Below are positions 31,244-39,719 of a stretch of DNA of 64,000 bases, piece by piece. The DNA comes from CADEED01 sp035525785. GTDB taxonomy: Bacteria > Pseudomonadota > Gammaproteobacteria > Steroidobacterales > Steroidobacteraceae. The position numbers and the translations under genes are program-made. Numbering within the stretch: position 1 is the first letter of the stretch; each line of letters starts with the position of its first letter. A model generated the notes under the pieces. That model worked only from the letters and a program-made list of their open reading frames with translations. It ran no database searches and was not told the origin of the DNA. The stretch spans positions 75,382-139,381 of the forward strand of contig DATLDQ010000127.1 in NCBI GenBank assembly GCA_035525785.1, given 5' to 3'.

Positions 31244-33142
31244 GTGGAATCTCCAGCAGTTTTTGACGTAATCGTGGTGGGTGGCGGACACGCGGGCACC
31301 GAAGCGGCGCTTGCGGCCGCGCGCATGGGCGCGCGAACGCTCCTGCTCACCCAATCGATCGAGACGCTGGGCCAGATGAGCTGCAACCCGGCCATCGGCG
31401 GCATCGGCAAAGGTCACCTGGTCAAGGAGATAGACGCGCTCGGTGGCGTGATGGCGCGCGCGGCCGATGCCGCGGCTATCCAGTCGCGCACGCTCAACGC
31501 CAGCAAGGGTCCGGCGGTTCGTGCGACGCGCGTGCAGGCGGACCGGCAGCTCTACAAGGCGTTCGTGCGCCACTCGCTCGAGAACCAGCCCAACCTCTCC
31601 CTCTTCCAGCAGGAGTGCGGCGATCTCATCGAGGAGAACGGGCGCATCGGCGGTGTCGTAACTGTCACGGGCATCGCGTTCCGCGCCCGCGCCGTCGTGC
31701 TCACGGTGGGCACCTTCCTCGGTGGGCGCATCCATGTGGGTCTCGACAACTACGCCGGGGGTCGCGCCGGCGACCCGCCTTCGAACAAGCTCGCCGAACG
31801 GCTGCGCGCGTTGCCTTTCCAAACCGCGCGCCTCAAGACCGGCACACCGCCGCGCATCGACGGCCGGACCATCGACTACTCGCAACTTGCCGCGCAGCAT
31901 TCGGACGATCCGCGGCCGGTGTTCAGCTATCTCGGCCGACAGGGCGATCATCCGCGGCAATTGCCCTGCCACATCACCGCGACCACCGAGCGCACGCACG
32001 ATATCATCCGCGCGGCCACCGATCGCTCGCCCCTGTTCACGGGCAAGATCGAAGGCGTGGGCCCACGCTACTGCCCGTCGGTGGAAGACAAGGTGGTCCG
32101 GTTCGCCGACAAGACCTCGCACCAGATCTTCATCGAGCCCGAAGGGCTCAATACCCACGAGATCTATCCGAACGGTATTTCCACCTCGTTGCCATACGAC
32201 GTGCAGTACGAGTTCGTGCGGACCATCAAGGGCTTCGAGAACGCGCAGATCACGCGCCCGGGCTACGCCATCGAGTACGACTTCTTCGATCCGCGCGATC
32301 TCAAGAGCTCTCTCGAAACCAAGGCTCTCGCGGGGCTGTACTTCGCGGGCCAGATCAACGGCACCACCGGATACGAGGAAGCCGCCGCGCAGGGCCTCAT
32401 CGCCGGCATCAACGCCGTGCAGGGTTCGCGCGACCTCCCGGCCTTCGTGCCCACGCGCGGCGAGAGCTACGTCGGCGTGCTCATCGACGACCTGGTGACG
32501 CGCGGCACTCGCGAGCCCTATCGCATGTTCACGAGCCGCGCCGAGCATCGGTTGCTCCTGCGCGAGGACAATGCCGACCTGCGACTGACGCCCATGGGCC
32601 GTGAGCTCGGTCTCGTCGACGATGAGCGATGGGCATTCTTCGAAAACAAGCGTTCCGGCGCCGCGCGCGAGCTCGCGCGATTCCACGACACGCGCATCAA
32701 GGCGGCGGAGATTCCCGCGGAATGGCAGCAGCGCGTGCTCGGCGACACCGCGACGCGTGACGCGCTCAGCGCCTTCGATCTCCTGCGCCGGCCGGAGGTT
32801 GCCTACGAGCAGGTCATCGAGCTGATCGGCCCGATGGCTTACGCGGCGGTCGAGGACGCGCGCCTCACCGCTCAGATCCGCGCGCAGGTGGAGGTCGCCG
32901 CGAAATACTCGGGCTACATCGAGCGCCAGGAAGAAGAGATCGCGCGTCACCGCCGCAACGAGGAAACCGCGCTGCCGGCGGATCTCGATTACGGACGCGT
33001 GGCCGGTTTGTCCCACGAGGTACGCCAGAAGCTGGCGCAGCTACGTCCGTCGACGGTGGGGCAGGCCTCACGTGTCCCCGGAGTGACGCCGGCGGCGGTG
33101 TCGATCCTGCTGGTGCATCTCAAGAAATCGCGCGCGGCCTGA
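31244..33142 (+). CDS. mnmG: tRNA uridine-5-carboxymethylaminomethyl synthesis enzyme MnmG (GidA)
   Basis: 632 residues from a GTG at 31244 (no ATG fits). FAD-binding motif VIVVGGGHAGTEAALAAARMG, then MSCNPAIGGIGKGHLVKEIDALGG, GTFLGGRIHVG and YCPSVEDKVVRF, all hallmarks of MnmG. The C-terminal domain EIARHRRNEE...LSHEVRQKLAQLRPSTVGQASRVPG is complete. Works as a complex with MnmE on tRNA U34. In many gammaproteobacteria rsmG, parA and parB follow; here an oligopeptide-binding protein gene overlaps the stop by one base. Confidence 0.97.
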   Translation: MESPAVFDVIVVGGGHAGTEAALAAARMGARTLLLTQSIETLGQMSCNPAIGGIGKGHLVKEIDALGGVMARAADAAAIQSRTLNASKGPAVRATRVQADRQLYKAFVRHSLENQPNLSLFQQECGDLIEENGRIGGVVTVTGIAFRARAVVLTVGTFLGGRIHVGLDNYAGGRAGDPPSNKLAERLRALPFQTARLKTGTPPRIDGRTIDYSQLAAQHSDDPRPVFSYLGRQGDHPRQLPCHITATTERTHDIIRAATDRSPLFTGKIEGVGPRYCPSVEDKVVRFADKTSHQIFIEPEGLNTHEIYPNGISTSLPYDVQYEFVRTIKGFENAQITRPGYAIEYDFFDPRDLKSSLETKALAGLYFAGQINGTTGYEEAAAQGLIAGINAVQGSRDLPAFVPTRGESYVGVLIDDLVTRGTREPYRMFTSRAEHRLLLREDNADLRLTPMGRELGLVDDERWAFFENKRSGAARELARFHDTRIKAAEIPAEWQQRVLGDTATRDALSAFDLLRRPEVAYEQVIELIGPMAYAAVEDARLTAQIRAQVEVAAKYSGYIERQEEEIARHRRNEETALPADLDYGRVAGLSHEVRQKLAQLRPSTVGQASRVPGVTPAAVSILLVHLKKSRAA

Positions 33143-34779
33143 TGGCCCGGCAAGATTCCAAGGCTTTCACGCGCCGCGAGCTGCTGCTGACCGCGCCGCT
33201 GGTGGCGGTGGGCCTCGGCGCCTGCGGCAGCAACGACCCGCGGAAAAAAGCCGCGGTGCTGCTGCGCGGCAATGGCCCCGACCCCGATTCGCTCGATCCA
33301 CATCGCGCGCGATCGACCGAAGCGATGATGGTGCTGCGCGACCTGTTCGAGTGCCTCACGCGACTCGACAAGGCGGCCGCTCCCGCGCCGGGATCCGCCG
33401 AGAGCTGGGCGATGAGTGACGACGGCCTGGTCTACACCTTCAGGCTGCGACCGAATTTGCGCTGGTCTGATGGTGGCGCCGTGGTGGCCGAAGATTTCGC
33501 TGCCGGGCTGCGTCGCCTCGTGGATCCTGCCACGGCCTCCCAGTACGCGCAGGTGGTCGACGTCATCGTCAACGCGCCGGAGATCATCGGCGGCCGCAAG
33601 CCGGTCGACAGCCTGGGCGTGGCGGCGTCCGACGAGCGCACCGTCGTCATCACGCTGAGCGCGCCCGCGCCCTATCTACCCGGGTTGCTGGCGCACCCGT
33701 CGTGCGCGCCACTGCATCGCCCTTCGCTCAGCAAGCTCGGCGACCGCTTCGCGCGCGCCGGCAGCCAGGTGTCGAATGGCCCTTTCGTCCTCGGGGAGTG
33801 GCTGCAGGGCAGCTACATACGCATCGAGCGCAATGCGCACTACTGGAACGACCCCGCCAACCGCATCGACGCCGTGAAGTACCTGCAGATCGCCGACGAG
33901 AACGCCGAGTTGCGCGCCTACCGCGCGGGCGAGCTGCACTGCACGTACGTGGTGCCGCGCGGGCAGTTCGACTGGATCAAGGAAAATCTCGCCGCGGAGT
34001 TGCACGTCTCGCCGCAGCTCAGCGTCTATTACTACGGCTTCAACCTCGATCGTGCACGCTTCACGCCGAAGATCCGGCAGGCGTTGTCGATGGCAATCGA
34101 CCGCGAGCGACTCGCCCGCTTGGTGCTGCGCGTGGGTGAGCTGCCGGCTTGGGGCTGGGTGCCGCCCGGCATCTTCGGCTACACCGCCCAGAGCTTCGAC
34201 TACGCCAAACTACCTGAGGAGACGCGCGTCGCCGCGGCGCGCAAGCTGCTCGCGGAGGAAGGCTTCACGGCCGATCGGCCGCTGACTTTCGAGCTGCGCT
34301 ATAACACCGGCGAAGTACACAACAAGGTGGCCGTGGCCGTAGCGTCGATGTGGAAGGAAGCGCTGGGTGTCGATGCGAAACTGGCGGCAGTCGAATTCCG
34401 TTCGCTGATGTCCGACGTGGAGCGCCGCGAAATCGACGTCTACCGCCTCTCCTGGGTGGGTGACTACAACGACCCGTACAACTTCCTGCAGTACCTGAAA
34501 TCGGATTTCGGCATCAACCTGCCGCACTACGCGAGCAAGGCATACGACGCGCAGCTACTCGAAGCCGGCCGGCAAACCGAGCCTGCCCGGCGGCGCGAGC
34601 TGCTCGAGGCGGCCGAACGGCTGATGCTGGCCGACCATCCGGTGATTCCGCTGTACTTTTACGTAAACAAGCATCTGGTGAAGCCAGAGCTGAAGGGCTG
34701 GTACGACAATGTCATGAATGTCGTGTACTCCAATGATTTGTCACTGGAGTCCCCTTCCGACGGCGCCGCGGGCGCCTGA
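33142..34779 (+). CDS. Tat-type lipoprotein, peptide ABC transporter substrate-binding protein
   Basis: 545 residues. The ATG overlaps the mnmG stop (TGATG). The N-terminus has a twin arginine (RR at 11-12) and lipobox LGAC with C28, so a lipid-anchored protein exported by Tat is likely. The rest is an SBP_bac_5/OppA-type domain: PDSLDPHRARSTEAMMVLRDLFECL, TFRLRPNLRWSDG, NGPFVLGEW, NPHYWND-type IERNAHYWNDPANRI, IRQALSMAIDRERLARLVL. It should bind oligopeptides. No permease or ATPase gene is adjacent, so it either serves a transporter elsewhere or has another role. Confidence 0.9.
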   Translation: MARQDSKAFTRRELLLTAPLVAVGLGACGSNDPRKKAAVLLRGNGPDPDSLDPHRARSTEAMMVLRDLFECLTRLDKAAAPAPGSAESWAMSDDGLVYTFRLRPNLRWSDGGAVVAEDFAAGLRRLVDPATASQYAQVVDVIVNAPEIIGGRKPVDSLGVAASDERTVVITLSAPAPYLPGLLAHPSCAPLHRPSLSKLGDRFARAGSQVSNGPFVLGEWLQGSYIRIERNAHYWNDPANRIDAVKYLQIADENAELRAYRAGELHCTYVVPRGQFDWIKENLAAELHVSPQLSVYYYGFNLDRARFTPKIRQALSMAIDRERLARLVLRVGELPAWGWVPPGIFGYTAQSFDYAKLPEETRVAAARKLLAEEGFTADRPLTFELRYNTGEVHNKVAVAVASMWKEALGVDAKLAAVEFRSLMSDVERREIDVYRLSWVGDYNDPYNFLQYLKSDFGINLPHYASKAYDAQLLEAGRQTEPARRRELLEAAERLMLADHPVIPLYFYVNKHLVKPELKGWYDNVMNVVYSNDLSLESPSDGAAGA

Positions 34780-34929
34780 TCTTCCGACTCGGGCTTCCCG
34801 CGACGTCAGCTTTCGTCTGACATGGCGAGCATTCGCCGCTCCGACATGCATCTGTAACCGCGCCGACATCCGTCGCACATCGCGGTTCGCAATGATCGGT
34901 TCACGCCATCAAAGCCCGTGAGGTCCCAC

Positions 34930-35241
34930 GTGAGCACGATTACCCAGATCCAGCAGCGAGCGGCATTCGTACCTGCCGAATTCTTTCATGACGTCGACGT
35001 CGCCGAATGTGCGCTGGATGAGCAACTCGAACAGCTGCATCGCCAGTACGCGGCCGTGAATCGCGCGGCCTCGCGCGCCAAGTTCGAACTGGAGTTGCTG
35101 GAAGCGCGGGACGACATCCACGCGCACGTGCTGGCTCAGGCGAGGCGTCACCGCGCCGCGGCAGATCCCCGCTGCGCGCGACTCGTGAGGGCTATCGACG
35201 CTCTCGAAGAGCGCCTCGAACGCACGGAGGACGGCGAATGA
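34930..35241 (+). CDS. Small coiled-coil hypothetical protein
   Basis: 103 residues from the GTG at 34930, preceded by GAGGT at 5 nt; another GTG lies four codons earlier. Almost wholly helical, Ala/Glu/Arg-rich, with heptad-like stretches (ECALDEQLEQLHRQYAAVNRAA, LVRAIDALEERLERTE). No signal peptide, membrane segment or known domain. It follows the solute-binding protein gene by 150 bp and is convergent with the DUF885 gene. Plausible but unproven. Confidence 0.5.
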   Translation: MSTITQIQQRAAFVPAEFFHDVDVAECALDEQLEQLHRQYAAVNRAASRAKFELELLEARDDIHAHVLAQARRHRAAADPRCARLVRAIDALEERLERTEDGE

Positions 35242-35257
35242 GGCGCTCGATCGAAGG

Positions 35258-37030
35258 TTACCGCGCGGCGCTCTGTGCCGCGATCCAGGCCCGAGTGTTG
35301 GTCTCGAGCACCGACATGGGCAACGCACCGCTGCCGAGGATCTGGTCGTGGAAGGCCCGCACATCGAAGCGGCTGCCCAGGGCTTTCTCGGCCTCGGCAC
35401 GCAGCGCCTGGATCTTGAGCTGACCTAGCTTGTACGCCAGCGCCTGGCCGGGCCAGGAGATGTAGCGGTCCACCTCGTTCTGGATGTCCTGGTCGCTCTT
35501 GCCCGTGTTCGTCTTGAAGTAATAGATCGCCTGGTCGCGCGTCCAGCCGAACTGGTGGATGCCCGTGTCGACGACGAGGCGCACCGCGCGCCACATGTCG
35601 TAGTTGAGTTGGCCAATCTTCTGGAACGGGTCGGTGTACAGCCCCAGCTCGGAGCCGAGACTCTCCGAATACAGGGCCCAACCTTCGATGAAAGCGGTGT
35701 AACCGGCGTTGCGGCGGAATTCCGGCAGACCCTTGAGCTCGTACTGCAGCGCGATCTGCAGGTGATGGCCAGGCACCGACTCGTGCGCCGTCAGCGCCTC
35801 GATCTCCCAGATCGGGCGGGTCTCCGGCTTGTACAGGTTCACGTAGTAGTTGCCGGGGCGCGAGCCATCGAGTGACGGCGGCTGGTAGTAGGCGGTCGTC
35901 GTGGTCGGCGCGCTGGCGGCCGGGATCGCGCGGATTCCGAACGGCGTCTTCGGCAGGCGGCCGAAGAGCTTCGGCAGCTGCGGCTCGATGCTTCGCGCGG
36001 TCTTTTCGTAGGCCGCGAACAATTCTTCCGGCGTCTTGTAGAAGAAGCGGTCGTCGGTGCGCAGGAACACCAGGAACTGGTCGAGGTTGCCGAGGAAGTT
36101 GATGCCCTCGAGCGTCTTCTCCATCTCCTTGCGGATGCGTTCCACCTCGGCCTTGCCGGTGTTGTGGATGTTGGTCGGTGACTGGTTGACGATGGTGGTG
36201 AAGTGCGCGACGCGATTCCGGTAGTACTGCTCGCCGTCCGGCGTGTTCTTGATACTCACCGTGTCCCGCGAACCGGGTAGATAGACTTCGCGCAGGAACT
36301 TCTCGAGGCGCTGGTAGGCGGGCACGCCCGTGGTCTGGATCGCGGCCTTGGCAGCGGCCTGCAGGCGGTCCTTCTCGGCCTGAGGGATGCCAGCCGGCAT
36401 CTTCTTGAACGGCGCGTAGAAGCCCGACTCTTCGGGGTTGGTCACGAGCTGCGGCTTGATCTGCTCGATGACCTTGTTCACCACCACGCGGGGCTGCGTG
36501 CGACCTTCGGTGATGCCACCCTGGAACAGCGCGATCCACTGGTCGAAATACACGCCAGAGGCGTTGATGCGCGCGATCCAGTTCTCGTAATCCTTGACCG
36601 TGCTGAACGGCGCGAACTCGGAGACCTCGGCGAGCAGCTGGGGGCCTTCGTTGCTGCGAATGGCGTAGAGGTACGACTTGAAGTTCGCTTCGTTGATGCG
36701 CTCGTTGATCTCGTGCTCGAACAAGTCGAAGTTGAGCTGGTCCGCCTTCTCGAGCTTGTCGCGCGGTATCTTGCGCAGCGCCTGCAGGCGCGTGAAATTG
36801 CGCGCGTTGTGCGCGTCGATGGTCGGCTGCGACATGTCGGGCAGCTTGTCGTTGTAGCGGGTGTCACCCAGCTGCGTGGCGCCGATGGGGTCATCCGCGA
36901 GGTCCTCCTGCCAGACCTGGTCGAATAGCTTCAGCAGCGGGACATTCGCGGGCTTTTTGGCGGCGAGGGCCGGGGCGGAAATGAGGAAACCCGCGAGCGG
37001 GGCCAACAGAGCAATGGTTATACGGCGCAT
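35258..37030 (-). CDS. Exported DUF885-family protein, putative metallo-carboxypeptidase-like
   Basis: 590 residues. Signal peptide about 1-23 (MRRITIALLAPLAGFLISAPALA). The family motif is HESVPGHHLQIALQYEL, which includes an HExxPGHH metal-site pattern, preceded by Pro/Thr-rich YYQPPSLDGSRPGNYYVNLY and followed by FIEGWALYSESLG and WPGQALAYKLGQLKI, all typical of DUF885. Members are thought to be zinc peptidase-like. It probably acts in the periplasm on peptides; substrate unknown. Monocistronic by context. Confidence 0.85.
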   Translation of the reverse strand: MRRITIALLAPLAGFLISAPALAAKKPANVPLLKLFDQVWQEDLADDPIGATQLGDTRYNDKLPDMSQPTIDAHNARNFTRLQALRKIPRDKLEKADQLNFDLFEHEINERINEANFKSYLYAIRSNEGPQLLAEVSEFAPFSTVKDYENWIARINASGVYFDQWIALFQGGITEGRTQPRVVVNKVIEQIKPQLVTNPEESGFYAPFKKMPAGIPQAEKDRLQAAAKAAIQTTGVPAYQRLEKFLREVYLPGSRDTVSIKNTPDGEQYYRNRVAHFTTIVNQSPTNIHNTGKAEVERIRKEMEKTLEGINFLGNLDQFLVFLRTDDRFFYKTPEELFAAYEKTARSIEPQLPKLFGRLPKTPFGIRAIPAASAPTTTTAYYQPPSLDGSRPGNYYVNLYKPETRPIWEIEALTAHESVPGHHLQIALQYELKGLPEFRRNAGYTAFIEGWALYSESLGSELGLYTDPFQKIGQLNYDMWRAVRLVVDTGIHQFGWTRDQAIYYFKTNTGKSDQDIQNEVDRYISWPGQALAYKLGQLKIQALRAEAEKALGSRFDVRAFHDQILGSGALPMSVLETNTRAWIAAQSAAR

Positions 37031-37042
37031 AGCGCGCCCTTT

Positions 37043-37531
37043 TTAGCCTCCCAGGCGGGAAGCGGCAAGAGGTTCGCTGCGAACGTGACCCATCGCGGGA
37101 CGGAACCGCAGTACCTGCACGTAGTCCACGTGTGTATCGCAGGAAATCAGTTTCACGTTGGTATCGGCGAGGAATGCGGAAAGGAAGCCCTGAACGCCGT
37201 CGAAGCGTTCGCGCGCGCCCGGGGAATCCTGCACCTGGCCCACCACTTTCGCCTGCCAGTGCTGCGCGCGCGGCTCGCTCTTGCGAAGCTCTGCGAAGCA
37301 GCGGTCGAGCAGCAGCAGGTCGGTGGACAACGTGGTGTCAGTGAGCTCCGGGTCCTGCACGCGCCCTGGCGGGCCCAAACGCAGGTGGATGAGCGCGCCT
37401 GATTCGAGCACCGCGTCGTACAGGCATAACGCGAAGGTCGAGTTCAGCTCCGCGACCAGAACGACATCCTGGCTGACGACATCGAAGTGATCGGGTTCGA
37501 CCCGGATTTCGGGGATGGGGGCTTCTGACAC
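37043..37531 (-). CDS. CheD-like protein lacking the catalytic cysteine
   Basis: About 162 residues from the GTG at 37531 (AGGT 4 nt upstream); in-frame ATGs at 37612 and 37696 could give longer forms reaching into the divergent promoter region. VLVAELNSTFALCLYDAVLESGALIHLRLG matches the CheD core (LGSCVAVCLYD...HxxLP), but the catalytic Cys position is Thr (T32). The histidine (H49) keeps the 17-residue spacing known from CheD. Later AKVVGQVQ and a CDTHVDYVQVLRFRPAMGHV end also fit. It should have the CheD fold without receptor deamidase activity. No other chemotaxis gene is near. Confidence 0.6.
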   Translation of the reverse strand: MSEAPIPEIRVEPDHFDVVSQDVVLVAELNSTFALCLYDAVLESGALIHLRLGPPGRVQDPELTDTTLSTDLLLLDRCFAELRKSEPRAQHWQAKVVGQVQDSPGARERFDGVQGFLSAFLADTNVKLISCDTHVDYVQVLRFRPAMGHVRSEPLAASRLGG

Positions 37532-37722
37532 GGTGACCTGTAGCTTACTTGTGTCCAGACCGGCCCGCTTCCGGTTGGCGGGCTGGTGGGTGGGCTCCCC
37601 CGGAGCACGCATCTTCTCAAATCGACCCCTGGCGTATCCATGTCGCATGGCAGCTACGTGCGGTTTCGGCGACCCGCGGCGTATCATGCGCCGCACCGGG
37701 TGGGGCTTGGTTAGGGGGAACG

Positions 37723-38700
37723 ATGGACTTCGGAATGTTCTGGGTGATCGTCGTCGTAGTCGGCATCGTCATCATCGGCATCAAGACGCTGGTGCTCGTC
37801 CCTCAGGGTTTCGAATACACGCGGGAACGGCTCGGCAAATTCGCCGAGACCATGCCGCCGGGCCCCCACTGGCTCATCCCATTCCTCGACTCCGTGGGCC
37901 ATCGGATCAACATGATGGAGCAGGTGCTCGACGTCCCGCGCCAGGAAGTGATCACCAAGGACAATGCCATGGTGGCCATCGACGCCGTGGTGTTCTACCA
38001 GGTGCTGGATGCCCCCAAGGCCGCGTACGAAGTGGCGAACCTGCGCCTGGCCATGGTCAACCTGACCATGACCAACATCCGCACCGTGGTCGGCTCCATG
38101 GATCTCGACGAAACGCTTTCCAAGCGCGACGAGATCAACCATCGGCTGCTGAAGGTGGTCGACGATGCCACCACGCCCTGGGGCGTGAAGTGCACGCGTA
38201 TCGAGATCAAGGACATCACGCCGCCCGCCAACCTCATCGAAGCCATGGGCCGCCAGATGAAGGCCGAGCGCGAGAAGCGCGCGAACATCCTCGAGGCTGA
38301 GGGCTTCCGCCAGGCGGCCATCCTCAAGGCCGAAGGCGAAAAGCAGTCGGTCGTACTGGCCGCCGAAGCCAACAAGGAAGCCGCCTTCCGCGAGGCCGAG
38401 GCGCGCGAGCGCCTGGCGCAGGCCGAAGCGCGCGCCACCGCCATGGTGTCGCAGGCCATCGCCGCCGGTGACGTGCAGGCGATCAACTACTTCGTGGCGC
38501 AGAAATACATCGAGGCGCTCAAGGAGTTCGCGGGCTCGCCGAACCAGAAGGTGTTCATGATGCCGGTGGAGTCCGCCGGTTTGTTAGGCGCGCTCGGTGG
38601 CATAGTCGAGCTCGCCAAGGACGCCATGGCCAAGCAGCCGAGCAGCCCGCTGGCACCGCCGCCCGCGCCGCGCCGTCCTTCGCAGGCGGGGCAGTCATGA
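37723..38700 (+). CDS. SPFH/band-7 (stomatin-like) membrane protein
   Basis: 325 residues from the ATG at 37723 with AGGGGG before it; the frame is open upstream but that part lacks family features. N-terminal membrane anchor about 3-22 (GMFWVIVVVVGIVIIGIKTL), then an SPFH domain (LVPQGFEYTRERLGKF, LDVPRQEVITKDNAMVAIDAVVFYQV) and a long Ala/Glu coiled coil (EAEGFRQAAILKAEGEKQS). QmcA/slipin type. It forms membrane rings or scaffolds; overlap with an NfeD gene is the classic SPFH-NfeD operon. Confidence 0.93.
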   Translation: MDFGMFWVIVVVVGIVIIGIKTLVLVPQGFEYTRERLGKFAETMPPGPHWLIPFLDSVGHRINMMEQVLDVPRQEVITKDNAMVAIDAVVFYQVLDAPKAAYEVANLRLAMVNLTMTNIRTVVGSMDLDETLSKRDEINHRLLKVVDDATTPWGVKCTRIEIKDITPPANLIEAMGRQMKAEREKRANILEAEGFRQAAILKAEGEKQSVVLAAEANKEAAFREAEARERLAQAEARATAMVSQAIAAGDVQAINYFVAQKYIEALKEFAGSPNQKVFMMPVESAGLLGALGGIVELAKDAMAKQPSSPLAPPPAPRRPSQAGQS

Positions 38701-39137
38701 TCGACCTCACCGAGCTCAAGTGGTGGCACTGGATGGTGTTCGCGGTGGCGCTGGCCGCGCTCGAGACCTTCCTCCCCGGGGCCGTGGCCATCTGGTTCGC
38801 GTGCGCCGCCGCGGTCATCGGCCTGCTGCTGGTGGTTTTCCCCATCCCGTGGCAGCTGCAGCTCATCGCCTTCGCCGTGCTCGGCATCGTTGCGATGCTG
38901 ACCTACCTCAATTATCGAAAGAAGCACCCCGAAAAGGACGAGCAACCGATGCTCAACCAGCGTGGCGTGCAGTACATTGGCAGCGAATTCGTCCTGGTCG
39001 AGCCCATCGAACAGGGTTCCGGCAAGGCGAAGGTCGGCGACGGCGTGTGGAAGGTATCGGGTCCCGAGCTGCCGGCGGGCGCGCGAGTGCGCGTCACCGG
39101 AGTCAACGGCGCGATACTCACGGTGGTCTCCGCCTGA
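38697..39137 (+). CDS. NfeD-like membrane protein
   Basis: 146 residues. Two hydrophobic segments (about 9-34 and 40-68) followed by an OB-fold C-terminal domain (GVQYIGSEFVLVEPIEQGSGKAKVGDGVWKVSG, ARVRVTGVNGAILTVV) define a short NfeD/YbbK protein. It partners SPFH proteins, probably as an accessory subunit. Its ATG overlaps the SPFH stop by 4 bp. A CBS protein gene follows after 51 bp. Confidence 0.92.
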   Translation: MIDLTELKWWHWMVFAVALAALETFLPGAVAIWFACAAAVIGLLLVVFPIPWQLQLIAFAVLGIVAMLTYLNYRKKHPEKDEQPMLNQRGVQYIGSEFVLVEPIEQGSGKAKVGDGVWKVSGPELPAGARVRVTGVNGAILTVVSA

Positions 39138-39188
39138 CGATTGCGTTCCTGTAGCTAGACGGCCACGGAAGGGCCGCCGGAGGTCTCC

Positions 39189-39617
39189 ATGCTTTCCGTG
39201 CAACAGTTGCTGGACCAGAAGGTCAAGGGCATTCATTCCATCGGCCCCGAAGAGCCGGTGCTCGCTGCCATCCGCAAGATGGCCGAACACCACATCGGCG
39301 CGCTGCTGGTGATGACGGGCGACCGGCTGGTGGGCATCGTTTCCGAGCGCGACTATGCGCGCAAGGTGGTGCTGCTCGGCCGCTCCTCCACCGAAACCCC
39401 GGTGGAAGCCATCATGACCGCCAAGGTCATCACGGTGAATCCACGACAGGATGCGCACGACTGCATGCGGCTCATGACCGACAGGCGCATCCGGCATCTG
39501 CCCGTGGTGACTGGGGAACGCGTGGTCGGTGTGCTCAGCATCGGCGATCTCGTAAGAGCAGTGCTGGCCGAGCAGGAACGCACGATTGCCGATCTCGAGA
39601 CCTATATCCACGGTTGA
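39189..39617 (+). CDS. CBS-domain pair protein
   Basis: 142 residues consisting of two CBS domains: SIGPEEPVLAAIRKMAEHHIGALLVMTGDRLVGIVSERDYARKV and a second with VNPRQDAHDCMRLMTDRRIRHLPVV ... RVVGVLSIGDLVRAV. Such stand-alone pairs bind adenine nucleotides and act as energy sensors. GGAGG lies 8 nt before the ATG. May be co-transcribed with the SPFH-NfeD pair. The regulated partner is not evident. Confidence 0.92.
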   Translation: MLSVQQLLDQKVKGIHSIGPEEPVLAAIRKMAEHHIGALLVMTGDRLVGIVSERDYARKVVLLGRSSTETPVEAIMTAKVITVNPRQDAHDCMRLMTDRRIRHLPVVTGERVVGVLSIGDLVRAVLAEQERTIADLETYIHG

Positions 39618-39631
39618 ACTTCGACCCGCCT

Positions 39632-39668
39632 GATTCCGACGGCCATGTCGGTACCGGCTGGCGGAATC
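39632..39668 (+). terminator. Candidate hairpin after the CBS gene
   Basis: GATTCCG (39632-39638) and CGGAATC (39662-39668) form an outer stem. A CCGAC/GTCGG hairpin (39636-39651) is an alternative inner fold. It lies about 15 bp after the CBS stop and before the MscS gene. No U-tract. Confidence 0.35.
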
Positions 39669-39719
39669 GCGGGCCGCAACGAAGCAGTCAGCGGGCGCCG
39701 CCCGCGCTAACGTGAGCCC

